Source of the DNA: Anaerolineaceae bacterium UBA2260
Lineage (GTDB): Bacteria; Chloroflexota; Anaerolineae; Anaerolineales; Anaerolineaceae
Reading direction: 5' to 3'
Assembly: GCA_002347485.1 (NCBI GenBank)
Contig: DDXM01000050.1
Coordinates: forward strand, 1 to 54,189
Length of the DNA stretch: 54,189 bases
Below are positions 24,594 through 33,798 of this stretch, one piece after another; positions within the stretch are counted from its first letter, which is position 1, and each line of letters opens with the position of its first letter. Made by a program: the position numbers and the translations under genes. The notes below the pieces were generated by a model. It was given only the letters and a program-made list of their open reading frames with translations, was not told the origin of the DNA and ran no database searches.

Positions 24594-25457
24594 TCAGGCT
24601 TGAAGTTCCATCCAATAAACCGGAAAGCTTTCTCCGGAAAAATGAAACCCCAGCTTTTTGTAAAGACCGATCGAAGCGTTGTTGTCATCCTGTGTATTTA
24701 CAGAAATGCGGCGGATACCCTGGGTGTGAAAATAGACCAGCATTTCCCGCGTGAGTGAATGACCGATGTTGAGTTTCATGTATTCGGGTAAAACGGCCAG
24801 TCTGGTGAGGTGGGCGGAGTAATGATTTGAAGTCGAGAGTTCGTACCCTACAATTTTCTCATCAACTTCAGCCACCGATGCATGCGACGCCGTCATATAA
24901 GCATGTCCCAGAGAGGTGCGCGAGATGGTCCACGTTTTATCAAAAGCCTCGTGGTCCACCTCCACAACCTGGTCGAGATCATCCGGTTGCATTGGTCTGA
25001 TAAGAACCTCGGATGGCAGGGGCAAAGCAGGCGGCAAGGCTTGTTCCCAATTCAAAACGACGATATGTTGCTTGATGCTGAACCCGGTTTCCTGCAACAG
25101 GCGGTGGTACCAGTCGTGCAAAGCGACCGAGTATAAGTTGCTGCGTAAGTCTTTCAATAGGTCGATGGAGGGGTCGAGCAGCGAGCGCCATGCTTTTTGG
25201 ATATCTGAAGGCCAGTAATCCATGGCGAAAGCGTGAATCCACGCGACTCCGTCGGGATCGGGGGCGCAGGAAAATAATGCGGTTAATTTGTTATTTTGAA
25301 AACGCAGGAGGAATGGCTCGCGGGGAATCCACTCAATGAAGGGCTGCCAATCCAAATTTCGATGAACCAGGAGCGCCTGATCCATAAACCGGCTGACCAG
25401 GCTGATATCCTCGCTCGTCGCCTGGCGGATAGCGAATTGAGGCAGCGAAGGCAGCAT
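24594..25457 (-). CDS. Double GNAT-domain acetyltransferase
   Basis: A 287 aa protein with two GNAT-type halves. The C-terminal half is the catalytic-looking one: VLIRPMQPDDLDQVVEVDHEAF, then LTRLAVLPEYMKLNIGHSLTREMLVYFHTQGIRRISVNTQDDNNASIGLYKKLGFHFSGE. The usual R/Q-x-x-G-x-G/A loop appears as Y-M-K-L-N-I-G-H-S-L, somewhat divergent. The N-terminal half is a degenerate GNAT. The substrate is unknown. Its ATG directly follows the TAG stop of the TPR gene. Confidence 0.82.
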   Translation of the reverse strand: MLPSLPQFAIRQATSEDISLVSRFMDQALLVHRNLDWQPFIEWIPREPFLLRFQNNKLTALFSCAPDPDGVAWIHAFAMDYWPSDIQKAWRSLLDPSIDLLKDLRSNLYSVALHDWYHRLLQETGFSIKQHIVVLNWEQALPPALPLPSEVLIRPMQPDDLDQVVEVDHEAFDKTWTISRTSLGHAYMTASHASVAEVDEKIVGYELSTSNHYSAHLTRLAVLPEYMKLNIGHSLTREMLVYFHTQGIRRISVNTQDDNNASIGLYKKLGFHFSGESFPVYWMELQA

Positions 25458-25994
25458 CTATCCGGTAATTTTTTTTCGCAGGAAGGCGAGAATCTTTTTG
25501 AATAGAGAATCCTTAATCGGAGGATGCTCTTCCTGATCGTATGAGGCTTCCATGGTTGCCAAAGCCTGGTACCCTCTCCTGGTTTTCAACTGGAGGTCAG
25601 AGACGCGCCGCAGGATGCTGGTACGCATCTCTTTTTCGCCCAGCTCCTTGAAAATATCCAAAACCTGTTCGTAAAGGGAAAGCGCTTCTTCACGGCGTCC
25701 CAGGTCTTCCAGCGCAGCCGCGGTGTTTGCAATCGCCATCCCCTGGCGTTTACGGTCACCATGTTTGGCGAAAACCTCGTCTGTGCCTGAAACTTCGTCG
25801 AGAGCTTGCTGCGCCATTTTCATGCCGAGGTGAGTCACGCTCAGGTTATTCCGCGCTTCAGCCGCACCTAACTCGTCATTGACATCCTCGAAGTAGACAA
25901 GGCATTGCTCGAAACCCTGGATAGCCTCATCGAAGCGTTTTCGGTTGTAGCTGCTAATGGCTTTCTGTTTGACTTGTTCGATATTTTCGGTCAT
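25458..25994 (-). CDS. TPR-repeat protein
   Basis: 178 aa with three or four tetratricopeptide repeats: AISSYNRKRFDEAIQGFEQCL, GAAEARNNLSVTHLGMKMAQQALDEV, GMAIANTAAALEDLGRREEALSLYEQVLDIF and TSILRRVSDLQLKTRRGYQALATM. The TPR signature residues (W/L, G/A, Y/F, A, P positions) are mostly kept. It is a protein- or peptide-interaction module and lies between a tandem-HTH regulator and a GNAT gene in one operon. Only two bases separate it from the regulator stop. Confidence 0.85.
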   Translation of the reverse strand: MTENIEQVKQKAISSYNRKRFDEAIQGFEQCLVYFEDVNDELGAAEARNNLSVTHLGMKMAQQALDEVSGTDEVFAKHGDRKRQGMAIANTAAALEDLGRREEALSLYEQVLDIFKELGEKEMRTSILRRVSDLQLKTRRGYQALATMEASYDQEEHPPIKDSLFKKILAFLRKKITG

Positions 25995-25996
25995 GG

Positions 25997-26662
25997 TTAG
26001 TAGGTGATTTCCAAAAGGTTTTCGGCAATCTCTCGCAGCCTGGCAGCGTCGAACGAGCTTAGTTTTTTAGCAAGTTGAACGTATGGCAGGTTGGCGGGAT
26101 TGGCAACAAATTCACTGAGTTCAGCGTCCAAGGCGGACTGGGGGGGTTCAACCCCGACTGGCTTGTGTTTGGGTGTGAGGGGAGAGACCAGGGCATCCAG
26201 TTCGATTCCCAAGGCAGTGCACAATGCTTTGAGCACAGGCTGCGGAATGGGCAATGTTCCAGCTTCGTACTCCTCAAGCGTATTAAGCGGGATGTCCAAC
26301 TGCGACGAAAGGTCTTCAAGCGAGTTACCTCCCTCGAGCCTGGCTTGCTTGAGCGTTGCGGCGATGATACGGGTTCTCAGAAGGATGAAGGCGTTTTTCT
26401 TTTTCTCTTTAATCCTCACTGGCGTTTCCACCGTGTCCGTCGCGCCTAATAGCTTGTCCAAGTGTACACGGTATAGATACGCCAGCAACTCCAATTCGGG
26501 GAGGCTGGGGGCGGTCTCACCGTTTTCGATGCTTTCGATCATCTCTGGCGATACACCAATCTGGGCGGCTGCTTTTTCGATGGTTATCTCATTGGCTTCG
26601 CGTTCTTCACGCAATCGGCTCCCAAGGATGACCGCCTGTTCTGATAATGTTTGAGTTTCCAT
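25997..26662 (-). CDS. Tandem XRE-type helix-turn-helix regulator
   Basis: 221 aa with two Cro/C1-type HTH domains. The first (about residues 10-70) reads LREEREANEITIEKAAAQIGVSPEMIESIENGETAPSLPELELLAYLYRV. The second (about 95-160) reads LKQARLEGGNSLEDLSSQLDIPLNTLEEYEAGTLPIPQPVLKALCTALGIELDAL. A short C-terminal tail follows. Two DNA-binding domains on one chain suggest recognition of a long or direct-repeat operator. The start is behind CAGGAGCAGTTAAC. It leads the tandem-HTH/TPR/GNAT unit, next to two-component genes. Confidence 0.87.
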   Translation of the reverse strand: METQTLSEQAVILGSRLREEREANEITIEKAAAQIGVSPEMIESIENGETAPSLPELELLAYLYRVHLDKLLGATDTVETPVRIKEKKKNAFILLRTRIIAATLKQARLEGGNSLEDLSSQLDIPLNTLEEYEAGTLPIPQPVLKALCTALGIELDALVSPLTPKHKPVGVEPPQSALDAELSEFVANPANLPYVQLAKKLSSFDAARLREIAENLLEITY

Positions 26663-26700
26663 GTTAACTGCTCCTGTCTCTCGAAATAGGCTGAGATAAT

Positions 26701-27420
26701 CTATTGATTTCCGTTTTGATTTTTGGTTTCATCCAGTGACGGCATCTGGTACCCCATGCCGGTGCGTGTGACGATATGCACAGGTTCGTGCGGGTTGTCC
26801 TCCAGCTTTTGCCTTAAGCGCGCAATGCTGACCCATAGGATCTCCTTTTCTTCCTTGTACCCTGGCCCCCAGGTTGTTTGCAGCAATTCCTCTGCGCTCA
26901 ATACTTTACCCACGTTGCGGGCGAAGTGGATCAGCAATTTATATTCCGTTGCCGAAAGATAGACCTGGTGATCGCCTTTCCAGACTTCCGCTTTGGCGAT
27001 ATCGATCTGCAGATCACCGTGACTGAAAGCCCTGGAATTGGTGCCTTCCGACTGCTCCTGACTGCGTCGTAAGACTGCGCGCACCCGGGCGACCAATTCG
27101 GTGGCGGAGAAGGGTTTTACGACATAGTCATCCGCGCCGATGTTCAAACCTTTTACGCGGTCCTGTTCCTCACCGAGGGCGGTGAGCAGGATTACCGGGA
27201 CATTCGAGAACTGGCGAATACGCTGCATGACGGTGATGCCATCCAGCTTTGGCATCATTATATCGAGAATGACCAAGTCAGGCATGTTCCGGGTAATCGC
27301 TTCAAGCGCTTCGACTCCGTCCGAAGCTGATGAGATTTGATACCCTTCCTGTTCCAAATTCACTTTCAATAGGTGAACATACAGAGGCTCATCATCTACA
27401 ACCAAAATCCTGGTATTCAT
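26701..27420 (-). CDS. OmpR-family response regulator
   Basis: 239 aa: an N-terminal receiver (acidic DD at residues 9-10, phospho-acceptor Asp 53 in LVILDIMMPKLDG, LTALGEE, KPFSATEL) and a C-terminal OmpR-type winged helix (YLSATEYKLLIHFARNVGKVLSAEELLQTTWG, VSIARLRQKLE, IVTRTGMGYQM). The start is taken at ATG 27420, which has AAAGGATTGG ahead of it; the longer frame has no ribosome binding site. It lies 16 bases downstream of the GAF-histidine kinase stop, so the two form a pair. Confidence 0.93.
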   Translation of the reverse strand: MNTRILVVDDEPLYVHLLKVNLEQEGYQISSASDGVEALEAITRNMPDLVILDIMMPKLDGITVMQRIRQFSNVPVILLTALGEEQDRVKGLNIGADDYVVKPFSATELVARVRAVLRRSQEQSEGTNSRAFSHGDLQIDIAKAEVWKGDHQVYLSATEYKLLIHFARNVGKVLSAEELLQTTWGPGYKEEKEILWVSIARLRQKLEDNPHEPVHIVTRTGMGYQMPSLDETKNQNGNQ

Positions 27421-27436
27421 TCCAATCCTTTCTTCA

Positions 27437-28654
27437 CTATTCCTGCGTTTTCTCATTTTCCAACGGTAGCCTGATGAAGAAAGTCAATCCTTTTTTGGGC
27501 GGAGAAGCGACATCCATGCAACCGCCATGACTTTCCACGATTTGCTTGCAGATCGATAAACCCAGTCCGGATCCCCTTATATGCATCGAGGTATCCGGAA
27601 CGCGGAAAAACCTGGAAAAAACAATTGGTAAATACTTCTGATCAATACCGGGCCCCTCATCATTGTATTCTATGATCACGAAACCGTCTGCATAATAAGT
27701 TTTGATCGTGATATTGGTTCCTGCCGCGTATTTCTGCGAATTGTCGATCAGGTTGTTGATTACTTGCGCGATCCGCCTGGCATCTCCGCGAATCAGCGGC
27801 AAATTTTCAGCGATTTCTACCCGAACTAGCAGACCCGGGTTATTGACCACAGCGCGGCTTACCTCGTCGCGTATGATAGAATCCAGGCGCAGCGGCTGGA
27901 AATTAAAGCGCATATTTCCACTTTGCAGGCGTGATGAATCCAGCAGGTCATCGATCAATTCGGTCAGGTTATTCGTCTCGCGGTCGATTATTTCCAGAAA
28001 GTCGTGCTGGGTTTTCTTATCCCAATTCGTGTCTTCTCGTAGAAGGGTGGTGGTATAGCCGCGGATGAATCCAAGGGGATTGCGGATCTCATGCGATATT
28101 GTGTTAATGAAATCTCCTTGCAGGGATGTGTAAGTTCGCTGTTTTTCCAGCTCAACTTCGAGGTCGTCCAGCGACTTGCGCCGAAAAATCGCGGTAACCT
28201 GGTCAGCCAGGAATTGAGCAAAATCCAGGCTGCCTTCCTCGAATGGCGGCCCTCCAAAGCGGACAAAAACCAGCGCCCCGGTTTGGGCTTTGGAGATGAA
28301 GAGTGGAAGACCGAGGAGGTATGGAGCCAGGAGTCGGTCCGATGGCTTTTTCTCCGCAGGTTCCTCAATGAGCACTTTCTTTTCCGCCACCACGCGACTG
28401 GCGATCGTTTCACCCCAGGCGACGTCCGCTTCCTTGGAACGGCCGCGGCCGGTTGCACGGGCAAAAATCACATCCAGGCGTTCGCTGGTGTTTTGGCTGA
28501 AATATACGGCAACATTGTCAAATACAAAATACGGTCGGGAATAATTGAGAACCTGGTCAACCGCAGATTTCCAGTCTGAGGAGTGGGAACTGATTTTATA
28601 GATCTTTTTGATTTTCTCGACGTCCAGATCCTGGAAGAAATAACCTGTGCTCAT
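27437..28654 (-). CDS. Cytosolic GAF-domain sensor histidine kinase
   Basis: 405 aa with no membrane helix. The N-terminal GAF-like sensor region spans about residues 20-160 (YFVFDNVAVYFSQ, GLPLFISKAQTGALVFVRFGGPPF). The HisKA domain has FINTISHEIRNPLGF with His 188. The ATPase domain holds the N box (INNLIDNSQKYA), G1 (DEGPGI), F and G2 (RGSGLGLSICKQIVESHGG). All catalytic boxes are intact. There is a TATAAT box 8 bases before the ATG and no ribosome binding site, so the transcript is probably leaderless. Its cognate regulator is the next gene. Confidence 0.93.
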   Translation of the reverse strand: MSTGYFFQDLDVEKIKKIYKISSHSSDWKSAVDQVLNYSRPYFVFDNVAVYFSQNTSERLDVIFARATGRGRSKEADVAWGETIASRVVAEKKVLIEEPAEKKPSDRLLAPYLLGLPLFISKAQTGALVFVRFGGPPFEEGSLDFAQFLADQVTAIFRRKSLDDLEVELEKQRTYTSLQGDFINTISHEIRNPLGFIRGYTTTLLREDTNWDKKTQHDFLEIIDRETNNLTELIDDLLDSSRLQSGNMRFNFQPLRLDSIIRDEVSRAVVNNPGLLVRVEIAENLPLIRGDARRIAQVINNLIDNSQKYAAGTNITIKTYYADGFVIIEYNDEGPGIDQKYLPIVFSRFFRVPDTSMHIRGSGLGLSICKQIVESHGGCMDVASPPKKGLTFFIRLPLENEKTQE

Positions 28655-28662
28655 AACAATTG

Positions 28663-28668
28663 ATTATA
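28663..28668 (-). promoter_or_regulatory. -10 box abutting the GAF-kinase start (predicted leaderless)
   Basis: Minus strand TGTATAAT followed by CAATTGTT and ATG. The TATAAT ends 8 bases before the start codon and nothing resembling a Shine-Dalgarno sequence fits between. Confidence 0.5.
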
Positions 28669-28678
28669 CAATAATCCT

Positions 28679-29680
28679 TTATATGGAAAGTGGCAACTCG
28701 AATTTAATCCGACTGCCGATCGAGGGTTCGGATTCCACTCGCAGTTCAGCGTTGTGCGCCTCGATGATCATTCTTGCCAGGGTCAAGCCAATACCTGTGC
28801 CCCCTTGCGCGCGGTTCGCGTTACCATCCAATTGATGGAAGGGAAGAAATGCTTCATCAATCGCTGATCGTTTAAACCCTGGACCAGAGTCTTCAATTTC
28901 AAAGATCGCGCAGTCTTTCATCGATGCAATCTGTATGTTGATCGTGCCTGGTTTTTGCATAAATTTGATGGAGTTGTTAATCAATTGATTGATAACCCAT
29001 GAAATCTTGTACTTATCGGCTGCGACGTGGATTTCCTCATGGGCAGAATTTAGTCGTATCGAAATTCCCTTTCCTGTTGCACTGAGCATAAAACGTGAAA
29101 TGGAGAGTCTCGTGGTTTCAACAAGGTCGAAAGTTTCAATTTTGATGGACAATTGTCCGGTTTCAGCGAGAGAAAAGGTGATCAGATCGTTGACCAGGTT
29201 TTCAAGGCGTTCGGTGGATCTTTGTACCGCCTCGAGGTAGGTACTAACCTCAGGGTTGTCTTTGATGCAATCCTCAGTCATGATGAGATCAAGGTACCCC
29301 TTGATATGAGTCAGCGGAGTGCGCAACTCATGAGAAATGTTGGAAATGAAATTCGTTTTTAGGATGTCAAGTTCGGAAAGCTTACGATTGGCCGCCTCAA
29401 GTTCGGCGGTACGTTCTGCTACCCTGGCTTCAAGGTTTTTGTTTGAGTCTAAGAGTGCTTGTTGAAATTTGAGTATTTGTCTGGTGATAGCCTGGTCGAG
29501 GGTATCACGGTCAATATACCCGAGGGTGATCAAGATCTCGCCGACTCGGATCGAATTGCCTGCGGCTGACAGCCGGTTCTGTTCATTGAGCGCGTGTTTT
29601 AGTTGGGCTGCGGTGATCAAACCGTCGTTGATCAGTACTTCACCCAGCCTGGGGACGAGGATTTCGGGAGAAAGCGCCAT
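28679..29680 (-). CDS. Histidine kinase with N-terminal MshEN-like (T2SSE_N) domain
   Basis: 333 aa. Residues 11-34 and 45-68 form two copies of the MshEN pattern (R-L/V-G-x2-L-x3-G-x6-L-x3-L/I-x2-Q); the copies start RLGEVLINDG and RVGEILITLG. This motif pair binds cyclic di-GMP in MshE. A coiled coil (about 70-105, ARVAERTAELEAANRKLSELD) leads into the HisKA box FISNISHELRTPLTHIKGYL (His 117) and a full ATPase domain (INQLINNSIKF, FEIEDSGPGF, GGTGIGLTLARMIIEAH). There is no membrane helix. The start is ATG 29680; an upstream in-frame ATG at 29722 would overlap the amidohydrolase stop. Confidence 0.85.
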   Translation of the reverse strand: MALSPEILVPRLGEVLINDGLITAAQLKHALNEQNRLSAAGNSIRVGEILITLGYIDRDTLDQAITRQILKFQQALLDSNKNLEARVAERTAELEAANRKLSELDILKTNFISNISHELRTPLTHIKGYLDLIMTEDCIKDNPEVSTYLEAVQRSTERLENLVNDLITFSLAETGQLSIKIETFDLVETTRLSISRFMLSATGKGISIRLNSAHEEIHVAADKYKISWVINQLINNSIKFMQKPGTINIQIASMKDCAIFEIEDSGPGFKRSAIDEAFLPFHQLDGNANRAQGGTGIGLTLARMIIEAHNAELRVESEPSIGSRIKFELPLSI

Positions 29681-29700
29681 TGAGATAATTCTGCCCTTTT

Positions 29701-31269
29701 TTAGTAAGTGCGGTGAACCCAAATGCCATCCACCATCACCATCACAGGTTTGATCGAATAAATTTCATCGGGATCCAACTGGTATGGATTCTGATCCAGC
29801 ACGACCAGGTCGGCCAATTGGCCGGTTTTCAGTTCTCCCAATTTTTGCGCCAGTCCAGCCTGCCGGGCTGGTTCCCATGTGTATGCAGCGAACGCGTCAG
29901 CGAGGTCAATGCACTCTTCAGCATACCACGAATCGACGGAACCCTGGGCGCAGCGCGTTACAGCAGCGTGAATCCCCCAGAAAGGATTCGGATTTTCCAC
30001 CGGGGCATCGGATCCAAAGACCAGCGCGGTATTGTGAGCCCGGAGGGAGGCCATCGCGTAGGCGTAACGCGAACGATTACCCCAATGCCTGTCCGCGGTG
30101 CGCTTATCCATATAAAGGTGCACCGGCTGCATGGACGCGCAGATGCCGTAATGGGAGGCCTGGGCCAGTTCGTGTGGACTGAGCAACTGCAGATGCTCGA
30201 CGCGGTGCTGCAACGCCGGAAAACCAAATTGTTTTTCGTATTCGCGCAGTTGGGCGAATCCCTTTAGAGTTTCATGGGTAGCCCGGTCGCCAATGGCGTG
30301 AATTGCGAGGCTCAAACCGCTTCGCGCGGCGCGCATGCCGGTTTCGAATATTTCCTCCGCGGTTAAAAGTAATTTCCCCAAGTTGTCCTGATTCCCTTCG
30401 TAAGGCGATAGCATGGCTGCGGTTTGCGGTCCGAGCGCCCCGTCGGCGAACATTTTCACCGGGCCGACGCGTAAATGCGGGCTGCCAAAGCCCGTTTTCA
30501 AACCGAGCGCTATCGCTTCCGCGAGATGATCTACAGGCAAGCTTTTAAAAACGCGTAAGATCAATTCACCTTCAGCATCCAGTTGTTGGAGCGCACTAAA
30601 GCAAGGGATGCGGTCAAAATCATGTGCGGAGGTGATGCCGAAGCGCAGCAGTTTATCCTGCGCAACGAGCAGGTCGTGTTTACGCTCTTCAACGGTGATG
30701 GGTGGGATGATGCTTTCAACCAGTTGAACGGCGTTTTCGAGGAGAATGCCGGTAGGGTTGCCGCGGTCATCGCGTTGAATCGCGCCTCCCGCGGGGTCAG
30801 CGGTGGCTGCATTGATCCCAGCCAGGTCGAGCGCTCTCGAGTTCACCCATGCACTGTGCAATGAGATATCCGTGAGGAAAACCGGTTGAAGAGGCGCTAC
30901 GGAATCCAGATCATGAGCGGTGCCGAAGCGCCCTGACCATTGGTTCTGATTCCACCCGTGCCCCAAAATCCATTTCCCGGCTGGAAGTTCGCCAGACCTC
31001 GCCTTCACTCGCCCCAGGCAATCCTGAAGGGTAGGTGTGGCGCAATTGACCTTATTTAACGATGCGCCGTATAACTCAAGATGGATATGAGAATCGGTCA
31101 TGCCTGGCAAAACATACCTGCCGCCGAGGTCGATCCGATCCGCATCAGGGGCATCCAGGTGAAGGACCTCGGTGTCAGAACCGACAGCAACAATCTTGCC
31201 CTGGTTGACCGCGAGGGCTGTATGCTCAGGTGAACGACCGTGTAGCTTACCGTGATACAGGAGTAGCAT
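29701..31269 (-). CDS. YtcJ-like metal-dependent amidohydrolase
   Basis: A 522 aa amidohydrolase of the YtcJ/AmiF-3 type. It has the N-terminal beta domain (LYHGKLHG, GKIVAVGSD, YVLPGMTDSHIHLELYG with metal HxH) and later VFLTDISLHSAWVNSRAL, GPVKMFADGALGPQTAAM, AIHAIGDRATHETL, QHRVEHLQLL and VFGSDAPVENPNPFWGI, with metal-binding His and final Asp present. The substrate is unknown; relatives act on N-substituted amides or formamides. It begins two bases after the parB stop, suggesting co-transcription without an obvious functional link. Confidence 0.88.
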   Translation of the reverse strand: MLLLYHGKLHGRSPEHTALAVNQGKIVAVGSDTEVLHLDAPDADRIDLGGRYVLPGMTDSHIHLELYGASLNKVNCATPTLQDCLGRVKARSGELPAGKWILGHGWNQNQWSGRFGTAHDLDSVAPLQPVFLTDISLHSAWVNSRALDLAGINAATADPAGGAIQRDDRGNPTGILLENAVQLVESIIPPITVEERKHDLLVAQDKLLRFGITSAHDFDRIPCFSALQQLDAEGELILRVFKSLPVDHLAEAIALGLKTGFGSPHLRVGPVKMFADGALGPQTAAMLSPYEGNQDNLGKLLLTAEEIFETGMRAARSGLSLAIHAIGDRATHETLKGFAQLREYEKQFGFPALQHRVEHLQLLSPHELAQASHYGICASMQPVHLYMDKRTADRHWGNRSRYAYAMASLRAHNTALVFGSDAPVENPNPFWGIHAAVTRCAQGSVDSWYAEECIDLADAFAAYTWEPARQAGLAQKLGELKTGQLADLVVLDQNPYQLDPDEIYSIKPVMVMVDGIWVHRTY

Positions 31270-31270
31270 A

Positions 31271-32122
31271 TTATTCCAACAGGTTGTTGATCAGATTGTT
31301 CAGTTCCTCTTCGGAGTAATAATGGATAGTGATCGTGCCGCCCTTGCCCCCGGGATGGATATTCACACGGGTTCCAAAACGGTCACGCAAGCGTTCTTCG
31401 ATCTCCTGGATCAAAGGGTCGGTGTCTTTTGCCGGGGGAGCAGGGGGCTTTATGCCTGTCAATTTGCGCACCAGTTCCTCGGTCTGGCGAACATTGAGTT
31501 CGTGCGTGAGGATGGTGGACAGAGCCGATAATTGCGCCTGTTCTGTTGGAAGACTCAAGAGCGCGCGGGCGTGACCTTCACTGATCTTTTGTGCGGCAAG
31601 GGCATCCTGCACGGTTTGCGGCAGGTTGAGCAGGCGCATTGTGTTGGTTACCGCGGTGCGGCTTTTACCTAGCTGGAGGGCGAGTTCCTCGTGCGTCAGG
31701 TTGAATTCGTCCACCAGGCGCCTGAATCCCCTGGCGGATTCCAGTGGAGAAAGATCGGCGCGCTGGATGTTTTCGATGAGCGCTTCAGTCAGGCGTTGTT
31801 GTTCTGTCACGGTACGTATAATGACCGGCACCTTATCCAGCCCAGCCAAGCGGGCGGCGCGTAGACGCCTTTCGCCAGCAATCAACACATAGTTCCCGGT
31901 GACCGGGTCATGAGAAACCACGAGCGGTTGAAGGATGCCGTGTTCACGGATCGATGCGGCCAGCTCGGCCAGGTTTTCCTCCACGATCGTCTCGCGAGGT
32001 TGCTGGGGGTTGGGAATGATCATTGAGATCGGAATGTGTGAATCGGCGGGCGCTGTTTGACCGGTTATCACCGTGGGGATGAGCGCATCCAATCCCTTGC
32101 CAAGACCTGATTTTTGTGCCAT
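31271..32122 (-). CDS. parB: Chromosome partitioning protein ParB
   Basis: 283 aa ParB/Spo0J CTPase. The N-terminus (MAQKSGLGKGLDALIPT) is the conserved ParA-stimulating peptide. The ParB/Srx domain has QPRETIVEENLAELAASIREHGILQPLVV and the CTP-binding motifs GNYVLIAGERRLRAARLAG (GERR). The helix-turn-helix is LTHEELALQLGKSRTAVTNTMRLLNLP. The C-terminal leucine-rich dimerisation tail is RDRFGTRVNIHPGGKGGTITIHYYSEEELNNLINNLL. It lies 9 bases behind parA. No canonical parS palindrome was found in the window. Confidence 0.95.
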   Translation of the reverse strand: MAQKSGLGKGLDALIPTVITGQTAPADSHIPISMIIPNPQQPRETIVEENLAELAASIREHGILQPLVVSHDPVTGNYVLIAGERRLRAARLAGLDKVPVIIRTVTEQQRLTEALIENIQRADLSPLESARGFRRLVDEFNLTHEELALQLGKSRTAVTNTMRLLNLPQTVQDALAAQKISEGHARALLSLPTEQAQLSALSTILTHELNVRQTEELVRKLTGIKPPAPPAKDTDPLIQEIEERLRDRFGTRVNIHPGGKGGTITIHYYSEEELNNLINNLLE

Positions 32123-32131
32123 TTTTACCGC

Positions 32132-32919
<788 letters not shown>

Positions 32920-32923
<4 letters not shown>

Positions 32924-33783
32924 AACGGTTGGCTCTCAATCACTTGGGTGGAAAATTGGATGACCTCCGCTCGCGACGGGACCCCCAGTATGCCTTTGCG
33001 TGTGACCGAATTGGCTGCCAGGAGGGTGGCAAGGCGGGCAGCTTCCCATGGATCTCTTGTTTGTCGAAATTTAATGAAGAAAGACGCAGCAAAAATATCT
33101 CCCGCACCCACCGGATCCACTTCGATCTCTTTCGGCGCTCTGAAATTTCGCACATCCCCGTTCCAGTAAATCCGCCCTCCGGCTGCGCCTTCTGTGACCA
33201 CGAGAATGGGAAGCATCGCCGCAAAGGAATAAACAATATCCTCATTGCCGCGGACATCTTCGATGCTCATCACAGCCGCCTGCACGCCTGGCAGCATGTT
33301 CGCAGCATCCTTCCATGGTTTGAAATACACCTCGCCCATTTCATTCCACCCGCGCATAAATCCCTGGGGGGTGATGCCGACCAGCGAGCCGGGAAAACCG
33401 CTTACGAGGTCGGGGCCGATTTCACCAGCGAGCGGACCGAGGTGAACGATGGGGGCGGTGCGCCACGCGGGGGGGACGTCATCCATTGTCAACTTATCAG
33501 CGACATGGAGTATGTACTGGGTCCTGCCTTCCACGGTATAAACATTGCGGAAAGTGCTGGTGAACGCGCTGTTCTTCCGGTGGATGGCAATTCCGTCGAG
33601 ATGGGAAAGGTTGAGTTCAGGCGCGCACGCTGTGACGATGCCAACCCGCAAATCGAAGGCTTTGGCGGTGAGCGAAGAATAGGAAGCGGTGCCACCCGGG
33701 ATCAACCCGTCAGGGGTCACATCCTGTGTGATGTGTCCGATGATTAAATAATCAACAGGTTCAATATTGGCGAGTGTCTGCAT
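32920..33783 (-). CDS. PfkB-family sugar/nucleoside kinase
   Basis: 287 aa ribokinase-fold kinase. It begins DYLIIGHITQDVTPDG and has GGTASYSSLTAKAFDLRVGIVTA, a lid region, and the C-terminal PfkB signature DPVGAGDIFAASFFIKF with the catalytic Asp of GAGD and the anion-hole glycines. The N-terminal signature is less conserved, so the substrate (ribose, adenosine, fructose phosphate or other) cannot be named. It overlaps parA by 4 bases. Confidence 0.85.
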
Positions 33784-33798
33784 TGATCCGGTACCGAT

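Noticed and set aside
32929..33747. 272 aa plus-strand frame opposite the PfkB-family kinase
   Set aside because: It has no family motif and no ribosome binding site and is fully antisense to a gene with an intact PfkB signature.
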